Notes: generated by a model not told the origin, from the letters alone. A DNA stretch of 61,842 nt from an uncultured Pelagibacteraceae bacterium (GCA_902589305.1 CACISL010000006.1:1-61842); one strand, 5' to 3'; positions 9,191-19,350 are shown, counted from the first letter of the stretch. Translations and numbers: made by a program.

Positions 9191-10738
9191 TTATGAATTT
9201 AATTCAATTTGTTTTACTGAATTTACTAGTCTTACAGGTTCAAAATCAGAAAGTCTATTTTGTTTAATTATCTGATTTAAAATTTTAGTATACTCCGAAC
9301 CTGTCTGGGCATAGTTTTTTAGTGTGTCTGTTAAAGCAAGTCCTGAAATATCTTTTTTCTTATCTCGAAGCTGCTTTCTTTTTTCCCTAAATTTAAAGTA
9401 GCTTTTGTGTGTATTCAAATTATTTTTATATGCTTTAACGGATGCTCTTAAGATAGGAAATTTTAATATTTTATGATTTTTATTACTGTCTCTTTGAAGA
9501 GGAGCAATTCCTTGGCCGTCCCAAGTCCACTGACCAAAAATTGCATTACCTTCTAATGCAAATCTTGAAGTGCCCCATCCACTTTCTTTTGCGGCTTGAG
9601 CAAGAGCTATTGAAACTGGAATCACGTCCATTCTATACTTTAACTGGTTAATATCTCCTTTTTTTACTTTATATTCTAAAAGTTTTTGTCTTAACCATTG
9701 TTTTTCTAAATCTGAGGTATATTTTTTATTTGATATATTTTCTAATTTATTTCTATCATCAAGTATTTTTTCATTTTCTGCAACTATTAGTGGTAGCACT
9801 ATTTTTATGAAAGTTTCTTTTTTAAGTTGAACACTTTGCAAGTTATCTAAATCTCTAGGAAATTGTGTGAAATATATTGGCTTTACAAGTTTATCAGTTC
9901 TCACTTTTCTTAAGTCATAATCTACGTCTTTAAAAAGTTGAATCACCGTTTCTGTTTTTAAATTCAGGTCAGGTAAAATAACCTCAGCAACATTTTTTTC
10001 CTTTACTTTTAACTCGGGCTTTTTTGCCTCTTTTTTAACTTTTATTTCAGGTTTTTTAATCTCTTTATCAGTTTTATTATCTGATTTTTTTATCTCTTTA
10101 CTAATTTTTACCTCTGATTTTTGAGTTTTCTCTTTTTTGGTCTTTACCTCTGGTTTTTTTGCTTCTATTTTTTTATCTTTCGATAAGTCAAAACTTTTAT
10201 AAGTATTTACACCTGCAACAATCGCAGTAGTAATTCCCGCTACAATAAAAAAACCGATAATTACGTTACGCGCACTTTTATGATCTATTTGCTGATTATA
10301 AATAGAATTGAAAACGTCTGTGAAAAGATTGCTAAAAAATTTTGCTACTGTAGTTCCCAATTTAGGAATAACGTTTAACAAATTAAAACCTGCATTGCCG
10401 ATACTTTTCCATAAATTACTTATCCCATGGTTCACTTTTCTTGAAGTATCATATTTATAATTTTCAACTCTTCTTAAAAATCTGTTTTTATCTTTTATTT
10501 TTTCTTCCTTATAATCAATAATGTTGGATTTAATTTTTGAAATCGGTTTTGTGAAATTTTCTTTAAAAAAATTTGTTTTAAAATCTTTTGGAATTACTAT
10601 TTTATTTTTTTTTAAAATTAATTCAATTTGTCCGGTAGTAAGATTTTTTCTATTTCTAGCGTAGTCTTGAATTTCTTTTACATTATAAATATATGCTAAC
10701 TCTAATAACTTATCTCTATAACTTAATCTTTTTTTCAT
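9191..10738 (-). CDS. Membrane-anchored Bax-like glucosaminidase-fold protein
   Basis: This is a 515-aa protein in three parts. A basic N-terminal ~150 residues precede one membrane helix (VIIGFFIVAGITTAIVAGV). A long Lys/Glu/Pro linker made of imperfect KKPEVK / KKPEIK / KKPELK units follows. The C-terminal domain resembles Bax/mannosyl-glycoprotein endo-beta-N-acetylglucosaminidases, with catalytic-type Glu in AQAAKESGWGTSRFA and the downstream NAIFGQWTW. It probably acts on peptidoglycan from the periplasmic face. The start is 2 nt from the nfuA stop. Confidence 0.8.
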   Translation of the reverse strand: MKKRLSYRDKLLELAYIYNVKEIQDYARNRKNLTTGQIELILKKNKIVIPKDFKTNFFKENFTKPISKIKSNIIDYKEEKIKDKNRFLRRVENYKYDTSRKVNHGISNLWKSIGNAGFNLLNVIPKLGTTVAKFFSNLFTDVFNSIYNQQIDHKSARNVIIGFFIVAGITTAIVAGVNTYKSFDLSKDKKIEAKKPEVKTKKEKTQKSEVKISKEIKKSDNKTDKEIKKPEIKVKKEAKKPELKVKEKNVAEVILPDLNLKTETVIQLFKDVDYDLRKVRTDKLVKPIYFTQFPRDLDNLQSVQLKKETFIKIVLPLIVAENEKILDDRNKLENISNKKYTSDLEKQWLRQKLLEYKVKKGDINQLKYRMDVIPVSIALAQAAKESGWGTSRFALEGNAIFGQWTWDGQGIAPLQRDSNKNHKILKFPILRASVKAYKNNLNTHKSYFKFREKRKQLRDKKKDISGLALTDTLKNYAQTGSEYTKILNQIIKQNRLSDFEPVRLVNSVKQIELNS

Positions 10739-10740
10739 TT

Positions 10741-11289
10741 TTAATCGGCCTCCACAGAGTTAACCTCTTTAACATAGTGTTTTAAAAGATTCTGTACACC
10801 TTGTTTTAATGTCATTATAGAACTTGGACAACCAGAGCAACTGCCTTGTAATTGTACTTTAACTATACCATTTTTGAAAGATTTGAATTTGATATCTCCT
10901 CCGTCTCTTGCCACTGCGGGCCTTATTTTTGTATCTAAAACCTCAATAATCTTCTCAACAGTTTCATCATTAGCATTATTGGATGAATTGGAATTCTTAC
11001 CATCCTTTAAAATCGGTTCATTATTATTTTCAAAATAATGATTTAAATGAGAGATAACCATTGGTTTTAGTTCATTCCATGATACATCTTTTGTTTTTTT
11101 TACAGACAAAAAGTTTTTAGATAAAAGAACTAATTCTACTCCCTTAAATTCCAAAAGTTCTTTTATAAAAGGGTGTAAAAAATCGTTTGGTTTTCCTTTT
11201 TGAAATTCTTCAGTACCTACTGCAGAAATTACTTTTTCGGAAAGAAACTTAATTGAGTCTGGATTTGGCGTGGTTTCAGTTTGTATCAT
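10741..11289 (-). CDS. nfuA: NfuA-type iron-sulfur carrier
   Basis: This is a 182-aa protein. The N-terminal Nfu_N domain (IQTETTPNPDSIKFL) is joined by an Asn/Ser-rich linker to a NifU-like C-terminal domain with VARDGGDIKF and the cluster-binding CSGCPSS. It delivers 4Fe-4S clusters to apo-proteins; miaB and nth in this window encode possible clients. It follows trpS by 12 nt on the same strand. Confidence 0.95.
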   Translation of the reverse strand: MIQTETTPNPDSIKFLSEKVISAVGTEEFQKGKPNDFLHPFIKELLEFKGVELVLLSKNFLSVKKTKDVSWNELKPMVISHLNHYFENNNEPILKDGKNSNSSNNANDETVEKIIEVLDTKIRPAVARDGGDIKFKSFKNGIVKVQLQGSCSGCPSSIMTLKQGVQNLLKHYVKEVNSVEAD

Positions 11290-11301
11290 TAAAAATTTAT
11301 A

Positions 11302-12306
11302 TTATAACAGACCCACTTTTTCACGTATATTTTTCAGGTTTTCCTCAGCAATAATACTAGCTTTTTCCTTACCTTTTTTCAAAATTCGTCGCAGATGGGT
11401 CTTATCTTCTAAAAGTTTTCTAATTTCTTTTCCTACAGGTGTTATTTCGCTAATCAATATCTCAGCTAATTTAGTTTTCAAAAAAGAGTATTCTTTCCCT
11501 GACATCTCAATCATAACTTTATTAATATCTTTCTTTGATACCTCAGAGTAAATTGTTATTAAATTTAATGCTTCAGGTTTGTCTTCTAATTTTTTGAAGT
11601 TATCAGGTATAGTATCAGAGTCTGATTTAGCTTTTTTTATTTTTTTGCTTATTTCATCCGCACTGTCTTTTAGATTAATTCTTGAATAATCTGATTCTTC
11701 AGATTTACTCATTTTTTTTGTGCCATCTCTTAAACTCATTATTCTTGATACATTTTTAGGTATTAATGGTTCTGGTAAAGGAAAAAAATCTTTACACTTA
11801 AAATCCTTGTTGAATTTTTGCGCAATGTCTCTAGAAAGTTCCAGGTGTTGTTTTTGATCTGCACCAACTGGAACATGCGTTGCTTTGTAAAGAAGGATAT
11901 CAGCAGCCATTAGATTTGGGTAAATATATAAACCTACACTTGCTTTTTCTTTTTCTCCGCCGGCTTTATCTTTAAATTGCGTCATTCTGTTTAACCAGCC
12001 TATTCTAGAAACACAATTTAAAATCCATGCTAATTCAGTATGAGCTGAAACTGAAGATTGATTAAATATAATACTTTTTTCCGGATTTAGCCCTGTCGCT
12101 AAAAAACTTGCTACAGTTTCTAAAACATTATTAGTTAGCTGAGACGGATCTTGGAATGTCGTAATTGCATGAAGATCAACTACACAATAAATACATTCCA
12201 TTTCTTTTTGAAGGGAAACAAAGTTTCTTAAGGCTCCTAGATAATTTCCTAGATGTAAATTTCCAGTTGGCTGAACTCCTGAAAATACTAATTTTTTTTT
12301 GTTCAT
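11302..12306 (-). CDS. trpS: Tryptophanyl-tRNA synthetase
   Basis: This is a 334-aa class I synthetase of normal length. The HIGH-type motif appears as GNLHLGNYLGAL and the KMSKS loop as KKMSKSEESDYS. It charges tRNA-Trp. It directly abuts murJ (0 nt between stop and start), an arrangement common in alphaproteobacteria. Confidence 0.98.
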   Translation of the reverse strand: MNKKKLVFSGVQPTGNLHLGNYLGALRNFVSLQKEMECIYCVVDLHAITTFQDPSQLTNNVLETVASFLATGLNPEKSIIFNQSSVSAHTELAWILNCVSRIGWLNRMTQFKDKAGGEKEKASVGLYIYPNLMAADILLYKATHVPVGADQKQHLELSRDIAQKFNKDFKCKDFFPLPEPLIPKNVSRIMSLRDGTKKMSKSEESDYSRINLKDSADEISKKIKKAKSDSDTIPDNFKKLEDKPEALNLITIYSEVSKKDINKVMIEMSGKEYSFLKTKLAEILISEITPVGKEIRKLLEDKTHLRRILKKGKEKASIIAEENLKNIREKVGLL

Positions 12307-13833
12307 TTAACTTGTTTTATAATTTTTAATTTTTAATAAACCTAACAGATAGCAAGATACCAAATAAATTACTGCTACGATACCTACAATAATTAATATA
12401 TAAACTGCCTTGTAGTCGAAGCTGTAGTCAAGATAATCTCCATATTTATTTAACAAAAATAATAAGGTAAAAGACATTACAATTGTAGAGATAAATATCT
12501 TTAAAATATTATAAAATAGTTTCTTATTTAAGAGTAGAAAATTATTTTTTTTCAATAAAAATAAATATATTATAACTCCTGCCCACGTAGAAATAGACGT
12601 GGCTATTGGAATAATTAAAAAACCAATTGACCTAAAAAAAGTAACACTAATTAAAACATTTAAAAGAACTACCAATAATGAAATATAAAATGGAGTTTTT
12701 GTATTATCTCTTGCAAAGTAGAAATTGGCTAAAATTTTGACTAGAGCAAATGCTACAACTCCATATGCAAAATACATCAATGCATCTGATGTCATTTGAA
12801 CATCATTTGACGAAAATGAACCATACCCAAATAATCCACTGACAATTTCCTCTGAAGCAAGTATTAGACCAAAACTTGCCGGAATAGAAAATAGTAAAGA
12901 TAATTCCAAAGATTTATTTTGAATACTTGAAACTTTAGAAATATTTCTTGTTTTAAAAGCTTTTGAAAGAACAGGTAATGATACTGTTCCCACAGCTATA
13001 CCAGCAATAGCTAAATTAATTTGATAAACTCTATCTGCGTAATAAAGATAAGAAACCGCACCAGATTGAAAAGATGCGATTATAGTGCCAACTAAAATAT
13101 TAATTTGTGTAATTCCTGATGAAAAAATACTTGGCACAAGTTTTTTAAAAAAAAATTTTATCTTTTTTGTAATTTTAAATTTAATTTTAATATTTGGTTT
13201 ATAATATCTGTAAGATACATAAATCAAAAAAAATAGCTGAATAATACCTGAAATTGTAACACCGTAAGAAAGTTGTTTTGCTATATTAATTTTCTGAAAA
13301 TATGAAACTAGAATACTTAAAATCAAAACTATATTTAAAATAATTGGTGCTGCAGCTGCAGCTGCAAACTTATTATTTGAGTTTAAAATTCCAGAAAAAA
13401 ATGAAGAAAGACTTACAAATAATAAAAACGGAAAGGTAATTCTGGTGAATTCAACTGCTAAATTAAACTTTAAGTCATCTTCTAAAAAACCTGGAGCGAT
13501 TAGATAAACTAAATATGGTGTAAAAATTTCTGCTAAAGTAACTAAAAATATTAGAGTCAATAATAAGAGACCAAAAACATCATCCGCAAAAGCTTTGCCG
13601 CTTTTCTTACTTTCAATTTTAGATGAAGTGTAACTTGGAATGAATGCTGCATTAAATGTTCCTTCAGCAAAAAGACGTCTAAAGGTATTTGGGAGTCTGA
13701 AGGCTACAAAAAAAGCATCCGCATAAATTGATGTTCCTAAAAATATAGCTATCAGAATATCTCTTAGGTAGCCTAAAATTCTACTGATTAGCGTAAAAAA
13801 ACTAAATATTGAGGCTGATGATAGCAGGTTCAT
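12307..13833 (-). CDS. murJ: Lipid II flippase MurJ
   Basis: This 508-aa protein has about 14 hydrophobic segments. The family N terminus is clear: ISRILGYLRDILIAIFLG, then DAFFVAFRLPNTFRRLFAEG. It moves lipid II across the inner membrane for peptidoglycan synthesis. It is the first gene of the minus-strand murJ-trpS-nfuA-bax run. The 70-bp spacer to the divergent maeB must hold both promoters; I see no convincing consensus boxes there. Confidence 0.96.
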   Translation of the reverse strand: MNLLSSASIFSFFTLISRILGYLRDILIAIFLGTSIYADAFFVAFRLPNTFRRLFAEGTFNAAFIPSYTSSKIESKKSGKAFADDVFGLLLLTLIFLVTLAEIFTPYLVYLIAPGFLEDDLKFNLAVEFTRITFPFLLFVSLSSFFSGILNSNNKFAAAAAAPIILNIVLILSILVSYFQKINIAKQLSYGVTISGIIQLFFLIYVSYRYYKPNIKIKFKITKKIKFFFKKLVPSIFSSGITQINILVGTIIASFQSGAVSYLYYADRVYQINLAIAGIAVGTVSLPVLSKAFKTRNISKVSSIQNKSLELSLLFSIPASFGLILASEEIVSGLFGYGSFSSNDVQMTSDALMYFAYGVVAFALVKILANFYFARDNTKTPFYISLLVVLLNVLISVTFFRSIGFLIIPIATSISTWAGVIIYLFLLKKNNFLLLNKKLFYNILKIFISTIVMSFTLLFLLNKYGDYLDYSFDYKAVYILIIVGIVAVIYLVSCYLLGLLKIKNYKTS

Positions 13834-13903
13834 AAATAATCTAAATTAGGCCATAAATTTATAGTGAATTAAATTTCTTTATATTACATACTCGTAAAAA
13901 TAA

Positions 13904-16186
13904 ATGCCAAAGAAAACAGAGATAGATCATTATTCAGATAAGGAGGCTCTTGATTTTCATATAAAGGGAAAGTCAGGCAAAATTGAGATTAATTCCAGCA
14001 AACCTCTTACAACCAAAAGAGACCTTTCTCTTGCATATTCTCCAGGTGTAGCGGCGCCAGTTAGAGAAATAGCAAAAAACCCGGACCTAGCTTATGACTA
14101 TACAAGTAAAGGGAATTTAGTTGCCGTTATAAGTAATGGATCAGCCATATTGGGTTTAGGTAACTTAGGATCCTTGGCGTCGAAGCCAGTAATGGAGGGA
14201 AAATCTGTTTTATTTAAAAGATTTGCTGACATAGATTCCATAGATATTGAAATTAATAATCAAGATCCTAATTCAGTAATTGAAACAATTAAGAATATTG
14301 GTGATACCTTTGGTGGAATAAATCTTGAAGATATTGCTGCACCAGACTGCTTTATTATTGAGCAGAAACTAAAAGAGTTACTTGATATACCAATCTTTCA
14401 TGATGATCAGCATGGAACAGCAATTATAACCACTGCTGCTTTAATTAATGCGTTAGATATTTCCAACAAAAAAATTGATGAGGTCAAGGTTGTGATTAAT
14501 GGAGCAGGTGCTTCAGCACAAGCATGTTCAAATTTATTCAAAAGTTCAGGTGTTAAGGAAGGTAATATTTTAATGTGTGATAGCAAGGGAGTGTTGTTTA
14601 AAGGTCGAAAAAACATTGATCAATTTAAATCAGCTCATGCAATTGAAACAAAATTTAGAACTTTGGAAGAAGCAATTAAAGGTGCAGATGTTTTTTTAGG
14701 ACTGTCTGCTAAAGATGTTGTATCAAAAGATATGGTAAAATCTATGGCAAAAAATCCAATTATTTTTGCTTGTGCAAATCCAGATCCTGAGATAAAGCCA
14801 GAAATTATTCAAGAGGTAAGATCAGATGCGATTATAGCAACCGGAAGATCTGACTATCCTAATCAAGTAAATAATTTAATTGGTTTTCCCTATATTTTTA
14901 GAGGAGCCTTAGATGTTAGAGCAAAAGAAATAAATGAAGATATGAAGGTCGCTGCTGCTAACGCTATTGCTCTTCTGGCTAGGGAAAATGTTCCTGATGA
15001 AGTTGTGTCTGCATACGGAGGTGACCGTCCAAGATATGGAAAAGATTATATTATTCCATCAACTTTTGACCCAAGACTTATAAGCGTTATACCCGTAGCT
15101 GTAGCTGCTGCAGCTATGAAAAGTGGAGTCTCAAGAAAAAATATTCCTGATTTAGAAGTTTATAAAGATCAGCTTACAAATCGACTTGATCCCACTATGT
15201 CTTTAATGCAGGGAATTAATGCTAAAGTTAGAAAAAACCCTAAAAGAGTTATATTTGCTGAGGGTGAGGATGAAAATATGCTTAAAGCCGCTATTGAATT
15301 TGGAAGAAATAAGTTAGGAACTCCAATACTAATTGGTGCAGAAAAAAGAATTAAAGAACAACTTAAAAACATAGGTTTAGATGAAAATTATAAAATTATT
15401 ATTGTAAATTCTACTCAAAAGAAGAAAAGAGAACAATATGTTAAACACTTGTACAAAAGATTACAAAGAGAAGGACAATTAGAAAGAGATGTAGATCGAT
15501 TAGTGCGAAATGACAGAATAGCGTGGGGGGCGTCGATGATTGCGTGCAATGATGCAGACGCTATGGTAACAGGTAATATAAGACATTACGCAGCATCAAT
15601 TGAAAAACTAAAAAAAGTTACAGATCCAAGACCAGGTGAAGAAATTTTTGGAATGACCATGATTACCTTAAAAGGTAAAACAATTTTAGTTGCTGATACA
15701 AATGTTCAAGACTTTCCATCACCTGAAAGGCTTGTAAAAGTTTCTAAATCGTGTGTTCGTGTTGCTAGATTATTTGGCTTTGATCCAAAAGTTGCCTTTT
15801 TATCTCATTCTACATTTGGAAAACCTATTTCGAAAAATACAAAACATGTTAGAGAGGCAATTGAATTACTAAAAAAAGAAAAAGTTGATTTTGATTTCGA
15901 TGGTGAAATGCAGCCAGACGTTGCTCTCAACCCAGTATATCAAGAAATTTATCCATTCTCAAAAATTGTAGGAAATGCAAATATATTAATCATGCCTGCC
16001 CTTCATAGCGCAGCTATTTCAACAAAATTAATGAAAGTTTTTGGAGGCGGAAAACTAATTGGGCCACTTTTAATTGGGCTTGGATCTCCAATTGAGGTAG
16101 CGCCATTAAGAGCAAGCACATCTGAAATATTAAATTTAGCTTCAATTGCAGCCTTCTCTTCTGATGTAATTGATTACTCTAACTAA
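13904..16186 (+). CDS. maeB: NADP-dependent malic enzyme with C-terminal phosphotransacetylase domain
   Basis: This is a 760-aa two-domain protein. The malic enzyme half has LAYSPGVAAPVREIA and the nucleotide-binding VVINGAGASAQACSNLF. From about residue 430 there is a phosphotransacetylase-like half (RVIFAEGEDENMLKAA; FGMTMITLKGK). It decarboxylates malate to pyruvate with NADP reduction; in family members the C-terminal half is regulatory (acetyl-CoA), not a proven transferase. The last 4 nt overlap the convergent BON lipoprotein gene. Confidence 0.96.
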   Translation: MPKKTEIDHYSDKEALDFHIKGKSGKIEINSSKPLTTKRDLSLAYSPGVAAPVREIAKNPDLAYDYTSKGNLVAVISNGSAILGLGNLGSLASKPVMEGKSVLFKRFADIDSIDIEINNQDPNSVIETIKNIGDTFGGINLEDIAAPDCFIIEQKLKELLDIPIFHDDQHGTAIITTAALINALDISNKKIDEVKVVINGAGASAQACSNLFKSSGVKEGNILMCDSKGVLFKGRKNIDQFKSAHAIETKFRTLEEAIKGADVFLGLSAKDVVSKDMVKSMAKNPIIFACANPDPEIKPEIIQEVRSDAIIATGRSDYPNQVNNLIGFPYIFRGALDVRAKEINEDMKVAAANAIALLARENVPDEVVSAYGGDRPRYGKDYIIPSTFDPRLISVIPVAVAAAAMKSGVSRKNIPDLEVYKDQLTNRLDPTMSLMQGINAKVRKNPKRVIFAEGEDENMLKAAIEFGRNKLGTPILIGAEKRIKEQLKNIGLDENYKIIIVNSTQKKKREQYVKHLYKRLQREGQLERDVDRLVRNDRIAWGASMIACNDADAMVTGNIRHYAASIEKLKKVTDPRPGEEIFGMTMITLKGKTILVADTNVQDFPSPERLVKVSKSCVRVARLFGFDPKVAFLSHSTFGKPISKNTKHVREAIELLKKEKVDFDFDGEMQPDVALNPVYQEIYPFSKIVGNANILIMPALHSAAISTKLMKVFGGGKLIGPLLIGLGSPIEVAPLRASTSEILNLASIAAFSSDVIDYSN

Positions 16187-16761
16187 ATTTTAGTTCTACT
16201 TAACTCTGATGCTAAATAAATCGAAGGATAAACATTTTCAACATCATAAATTTTGTTAGCCTCGTTAATTACTTCCTTTTTTTCTTCGGCATCCATTGCA
16301 ATTCCAAAAATATAAATATTTTTATTAATTGTTTCTAACGTATAATTTCTAGCTTTTGTCTTTTTATTAAAGATTAAAGCTGTTCTTAATTGACTTGTAA
16401 TTAAAATATCTTTCGCAGTACTTTTAAAATTTGTTTGACCCTTAATTGTAATAGCATTTTTTACTGACCTAACACCTTTAGTTTCCCATGCCATCTTTGT
16501 AATTTTGATTTTTTCCTCTGCATCTTCAACTTTTCCTGACAAAAATATATTCCCATCTCTTACTTCTGATTGAAGAGATAAAAAATATTTTTTATTGTAC
16601 AACGCTAATCTGGTACTCAGGTTTTTTTGCATTATTGTATCATCTATTTGCATTCCAATTGTTCTAGGATCAAATGTAATATCAACACCTGCACCAAATT
16701 GTCCAACAGATGTACAAGAATTTAATATTATTATCAGAAGTACACTAATTACTTTTTTCAT
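16183..16761 (-). CDS. BON-domain outer-membrane lipoprotein
   Basis: This is a 192-aa protein with a lipoprotein signal peptide; the lipobox is ILNSC, so the mature Cys follows residue 15 or so. Two BON repeats follow, marked by VRDGNIFLSGKVEDAEEK and TINKNIYIFGIAMDAEEKK. It resembles DolP/OsmY-type envelope-maintenance lipoproteins. It overlaps the end of rsmI by 17 nt, an association (rsmI-BON near lppC) seen in other proteobacteria. Exact function is not deducible. Confidence 0.85.
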   Translation of the reverse strand: MKKVISVLLIIILNSCTSVGQFGAGVDITFDPRTIGMQIDDTIMQKNLSTRLALYNKKYFLSLQSEVRDGNIFLSGKVEDAEEKIKITKMAWETKGVRSVKNAITIKGQTNFKSTAKDILITSQLRTALIFNKKTKARNYTLETINKNIYIFGIAMDAEEKKEVINEANKIYDVENVYPSIYLASELSRTKI

Positions 16762-17584
16762 TTTTTATTTTTAAGCACAATTGATATAGTTCTTTTTTAT
16801 TTATTTTTTCAGTTTCTATTATTAAATCAACTGTATCTTTTAAACTATATCTTTTTAAGTATTTCTTAATTTTGTTGATTATTTTTTCCTTGTCTACATG
16901 TTTTTTTTTTATATCAAGGTTTGAAATTACTATTGTAAGTTCTCCTTTAAGAGACTTTTTAAAGATTTTAAAGTTTTCAATATTTCCTCTAAAAAATTCC
17001 TCATGTATCTTGGTCATTTCTTTTGCTATTAATAGTTTACGAGAAGGGAAAAATTCCTTAAATTTCTTCAAATAAAAATTTGCTTTTATTGCAGGTATAA
17101 AAAAAACCTGTGTAAATTGACTCATAGATAAAGCTTTTAATACTTTGTTAATTTCATTTTCAGTTTTAGGTAAAAATCCGTAAAACAAAAATTTATCACT
17201 AAACCCAGATACACTTAATGCAGTAGTAATAGATGAAACTCCAGGGATTGGAACAATTGTGATTTTTTTTGAAATACATTGGTTTATTAAAATGTTACCA
17301 GGATCTGACAGTAGTGGTGTACCTGCATCTGAAATAAGTGACAAAATTTTGCCCTTTTTAATGTGCTCTAATATTGTATTCATTTGTTTTTTTTCATTAA
17401 ACTTATGATAGGAAATCAAATGTTTTTTAATTTTTAAATGATTTAATAACTTTAATGATCGTCTAGTATCTTCGCAAAGAATTATGTCAGATTTTTTTAA
17501 TACCTCTACAGCCCTAAAAGTTATATCATCAAGATTTCCAATAGGTGTTGAAACAATATATAAACAATTAGGTAACAATTCCAT
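16745..17584 (-). CDS. rsmI: 16S rRNA (cytidine-1402-2'-O)-methyltransferase
   Basis: This is a 279-aa tetrapyrrole-methylase-fold protein. RsmI hallmarks are STPIGNLDDITFRAVEVL near the N terminus, CEDTRRSLKLL, and LISDAGTPLLSDPG. It 2'-O-methylates C1402 of 16S rRNA. Its ATG and that of the divergent LppC-like gene are separated by only 3 nt. Confidence 0.96.
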   Translation of the reverse strand: MELLPNCLYIVSTPIGNLDDITFRAVEVLKKSDIILCEDTRRSLKLLNHLKIKKHLISYHKFNEKKQMNTILEHIKKGKILSLISDAGTPLLSDPGNILINQCISKKITIVPIPGVSSITTALSVSGFSDKFLFYGFLPKTENEINKVLKALSMSQFTQVFFIPAIKANFYLKKFKEFFPSRKLLIAKEMTKIHEEFFRGNIENFKIFKKSLKGELTIVISNLDIKKKHVDKEKIINKIKKYLKRYSLKDTVDLIIETEKINKKELYQLCLKIKNEKSN

Positions 17585-17587
17585 GGT

Positions 17588-18742
17588 ATGAAAAATAAAT
17601 TATTAATACTTCTATCTTACATAATATTATTCTTGAATTCTAATATTTTAATTGCTCAGGAAAAAAAGATTCTTAAAGTTGGATTGCTTGCTCCTTTAAC
17701 AGGTGAATATGAACAATTAGGTAATTCACTTTTGCATTCATTGCAATTAGCACTAAATGAAATAAATGACGAAAGAGTTTTTATTATACCAAGAGATGCT
17801 GGTTTAAATAATAAAGAAAAAATCAAAAAGGCAATTGAAGATATCAAGAAGGAAAATGTGAATATAATTATTGGTCCAATTAGTAATGAAAATTTTAGTG
17901 AAGTAAAAAAATATAATGACTTAATTTTTGTTTCTCCTTCTAATATATCGCCAGATTTTCAAAACAACGTTATTAGCCTTGGTATTAGTTTAGATTCACA
18001 ATTAAAGGCTTTAGTTAAATTTCTTAAAAAACAAAAAAAAAATAAAACTGTAATAATGTTTCCTAATAATGGGTACAAAAATTTTATTCAAGATAAATTA
18101 AAAGAACTTAATTTGAATAATATAAAAACTTTTGTCTATAATCCTAATCCTGAAGTTCTTACCGGTGAAATCGAAACCTTAACTAATTACTCTCAAAGAA
18201 AAAAAAATTTAGAATTAAGAAAGAAGATGTTTCAAGATAAAGAAGATGAACAATCAATTAAAGAATTAGAACGTTTGGATCAATTATATACATTAGGTGG
18301 AGTTAATTTTGACTCTGTAATAATCATTGATTTTGGAAATAGTCTAAAAAGTGTTTTAACATCTTTAGCTTACACAGATGTTGATCAAAAAAGAGTTTTA
18401 ATAACCACAGTAAACCAATGGTTTGATGAAAGTATATTTTACGAAAATACTATTAAAAATATTTACTATCCCTCAATAAATTATAAGGAGTTTAAGAAAT
18501 ATAATGAAAATTATTTTAAAAAATACAAAGATTATCCAAATGAAATTAGCATCATAACATATGATGCATTAGGTTTAATATATTATGCTTGGAAAAAAAA
18601 GGGAGATTTAGCATCGATAAATGATTTTTACTTTAAAAATAAAATTAAGGGAAAAATAGGAACGTTCAGCTTAAAGGATAAGAAAGTAGTTCAAGAATTG
18701 GAGATTTATAAAGTTGAAAAAAATAAGTTTACAAAGTTTTAA
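17588..18742 (+). CDS. LppC/LpoA-like periplasmic penicillin-binding protein activator
   Basis: This 384-aa protein has a signal peptide (MKNKLLILLSYIILFLNS, cleavage near LIAQE). A type-1 periplasmic-binding (LivJ-like) fold follows, with VGLLAPLTGEYEQLGNSL and an INIIIGP-like strand. In proteobacteria this family member next to rsmI is the LppC/LpoA activator of PBP1A. No lipobox Cys is visible, so it is probably soluble in the periplasm. It could also be a solute-binding protein. It ends 14 nt inside the convergent rdgB. Confidence 0.75.
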   Translation: MKNKLLILLSYIILFLNSNILIAQEKKILKVGLLAPLTGEYEQLGNSLLHSLQLALNEINDERVFIIPRDAGLNNKEKIKKAIEDIKKENVNIIIGPISNENFSEVKKYNDLIFVSPSNISPDFQNNVISLGISLDSQLKALVKFLKKQKKNKTVIMFPNNGYKNFIQDKLKELNLNNIKTFVYNPNPEVLTGEIETLTNYSQRKKNLELRKKMFQDKEDEQSIKELERLDQLYTLGGVNFDSVIIIDFGNSLKSVLTSLAYTDVDQKRVLITTVNQWFDESIFYENTIKNIYYPSINYKEFKKYNENYFKKYKDYPNEISIITYDALGLIYYAWKKKGDLASINDFYFKNKIKGKIGTFSLKDKKVVQELEIYKVEKNKFTKF

Positions 18743-19313
18743 TTTTTTTTCTCAGCTTCATAAATGCCAAAAATCGGTGATCCATTCTCATTTTTTTTAA
18801 ATGTGATATCTGACCAAATGTTTTCTTTTGATTATCTGGTATAAAAATTGGATCATACCCAAAACCTTTTTTTCCTAATATTTTATATGAAATCCTGCCG
18901 TTTATTTTACCTATTACGTTTATAGGTTTTTTTTGGGGATATTTAAAAGAGAGGCTACAAATAAAAGTTGCAGATCTATTTTTTTTATTTTTCATTTTTT
19001 TCAATATAAAATTCATTGCTTTAAAAAAGCTTCCGCAACTTTTTGCAAGTCTAGCTGAATAAATGCCAGGTTTGTTATTTAATGATTTAATACATAGACC
19101 AGAGTCATCTGAAATTATCGGATAATTTACAAACTTAGAAAAAAAATTTGCTTTTAAATTAGAATTGCTAGTAAAAGTTTTACCTGTTTCTTTTGGGCTT
19201 GGAATTTTAAGAGAAAAAGGTGAAATCTTTTTATATTTATTTGAGATTAAATAGGCAATTTCCCTAAATTTTCCCTTGTTGTGAGTGCCAATTAAAATTT
19301 TTTTCATTTTCAC
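18729..19313 (-). CDS. rdgB: dITP/XTP pyrophosphatase (non-canonical purine NTPase)
   Basis: This is a 194-aa HAM1/RdgB protein. The substrate motif ILIGTHNKGKFREIA opens the protein, then YPIISDDSGLCIKSLNNKPG and the C-terminal GFGYDPIFIPDNQKKTFG. It removes ITP/XTP and deoxy forms from the nucleotide pool. In many alphaproteobacteria it lies next to hrcA-grpE; here grpE follows divergently and no hrcA is seen. Confidence 0.95.
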   Translation of the reverse strand: MKMKKILIGTHNKGKFREIAYLISNKYKKISPFSLKIPSPKETGKTFTSNSNLKANFFSKFVNYPIISDDSGLCIKSLNNKPGIYSARLAKSCGSFFKAMNFILKKMKNKKNRSATFICSLSFKYPQKKPINVIGKINGRISYKILGKKGFGYDPIFIPDNQKKTFGQISHLKKMRMDHRFLAFMKLRKKIKTL

Positions 19314-19350
19314 CTAGTAATTTAATAATTATTAACTATATAGCAATAAA

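Noticed and set aside
10020-10170. CRISPR-like or tandem DNA repeat in the Bax-like gene
   Set aside because: The repeats are imperfect, 3-bp-phased Lys/Glu/Pro codons without spacers, and fit a coding linker. No CRISPR array was seen anywhere in the window.
13834-13903. Well-formed promoters in the murJ/maeB spacer
   Set aside because: Only generic AT-rich -10-like strings were found; no -35/-10 pair stands out enough to list.
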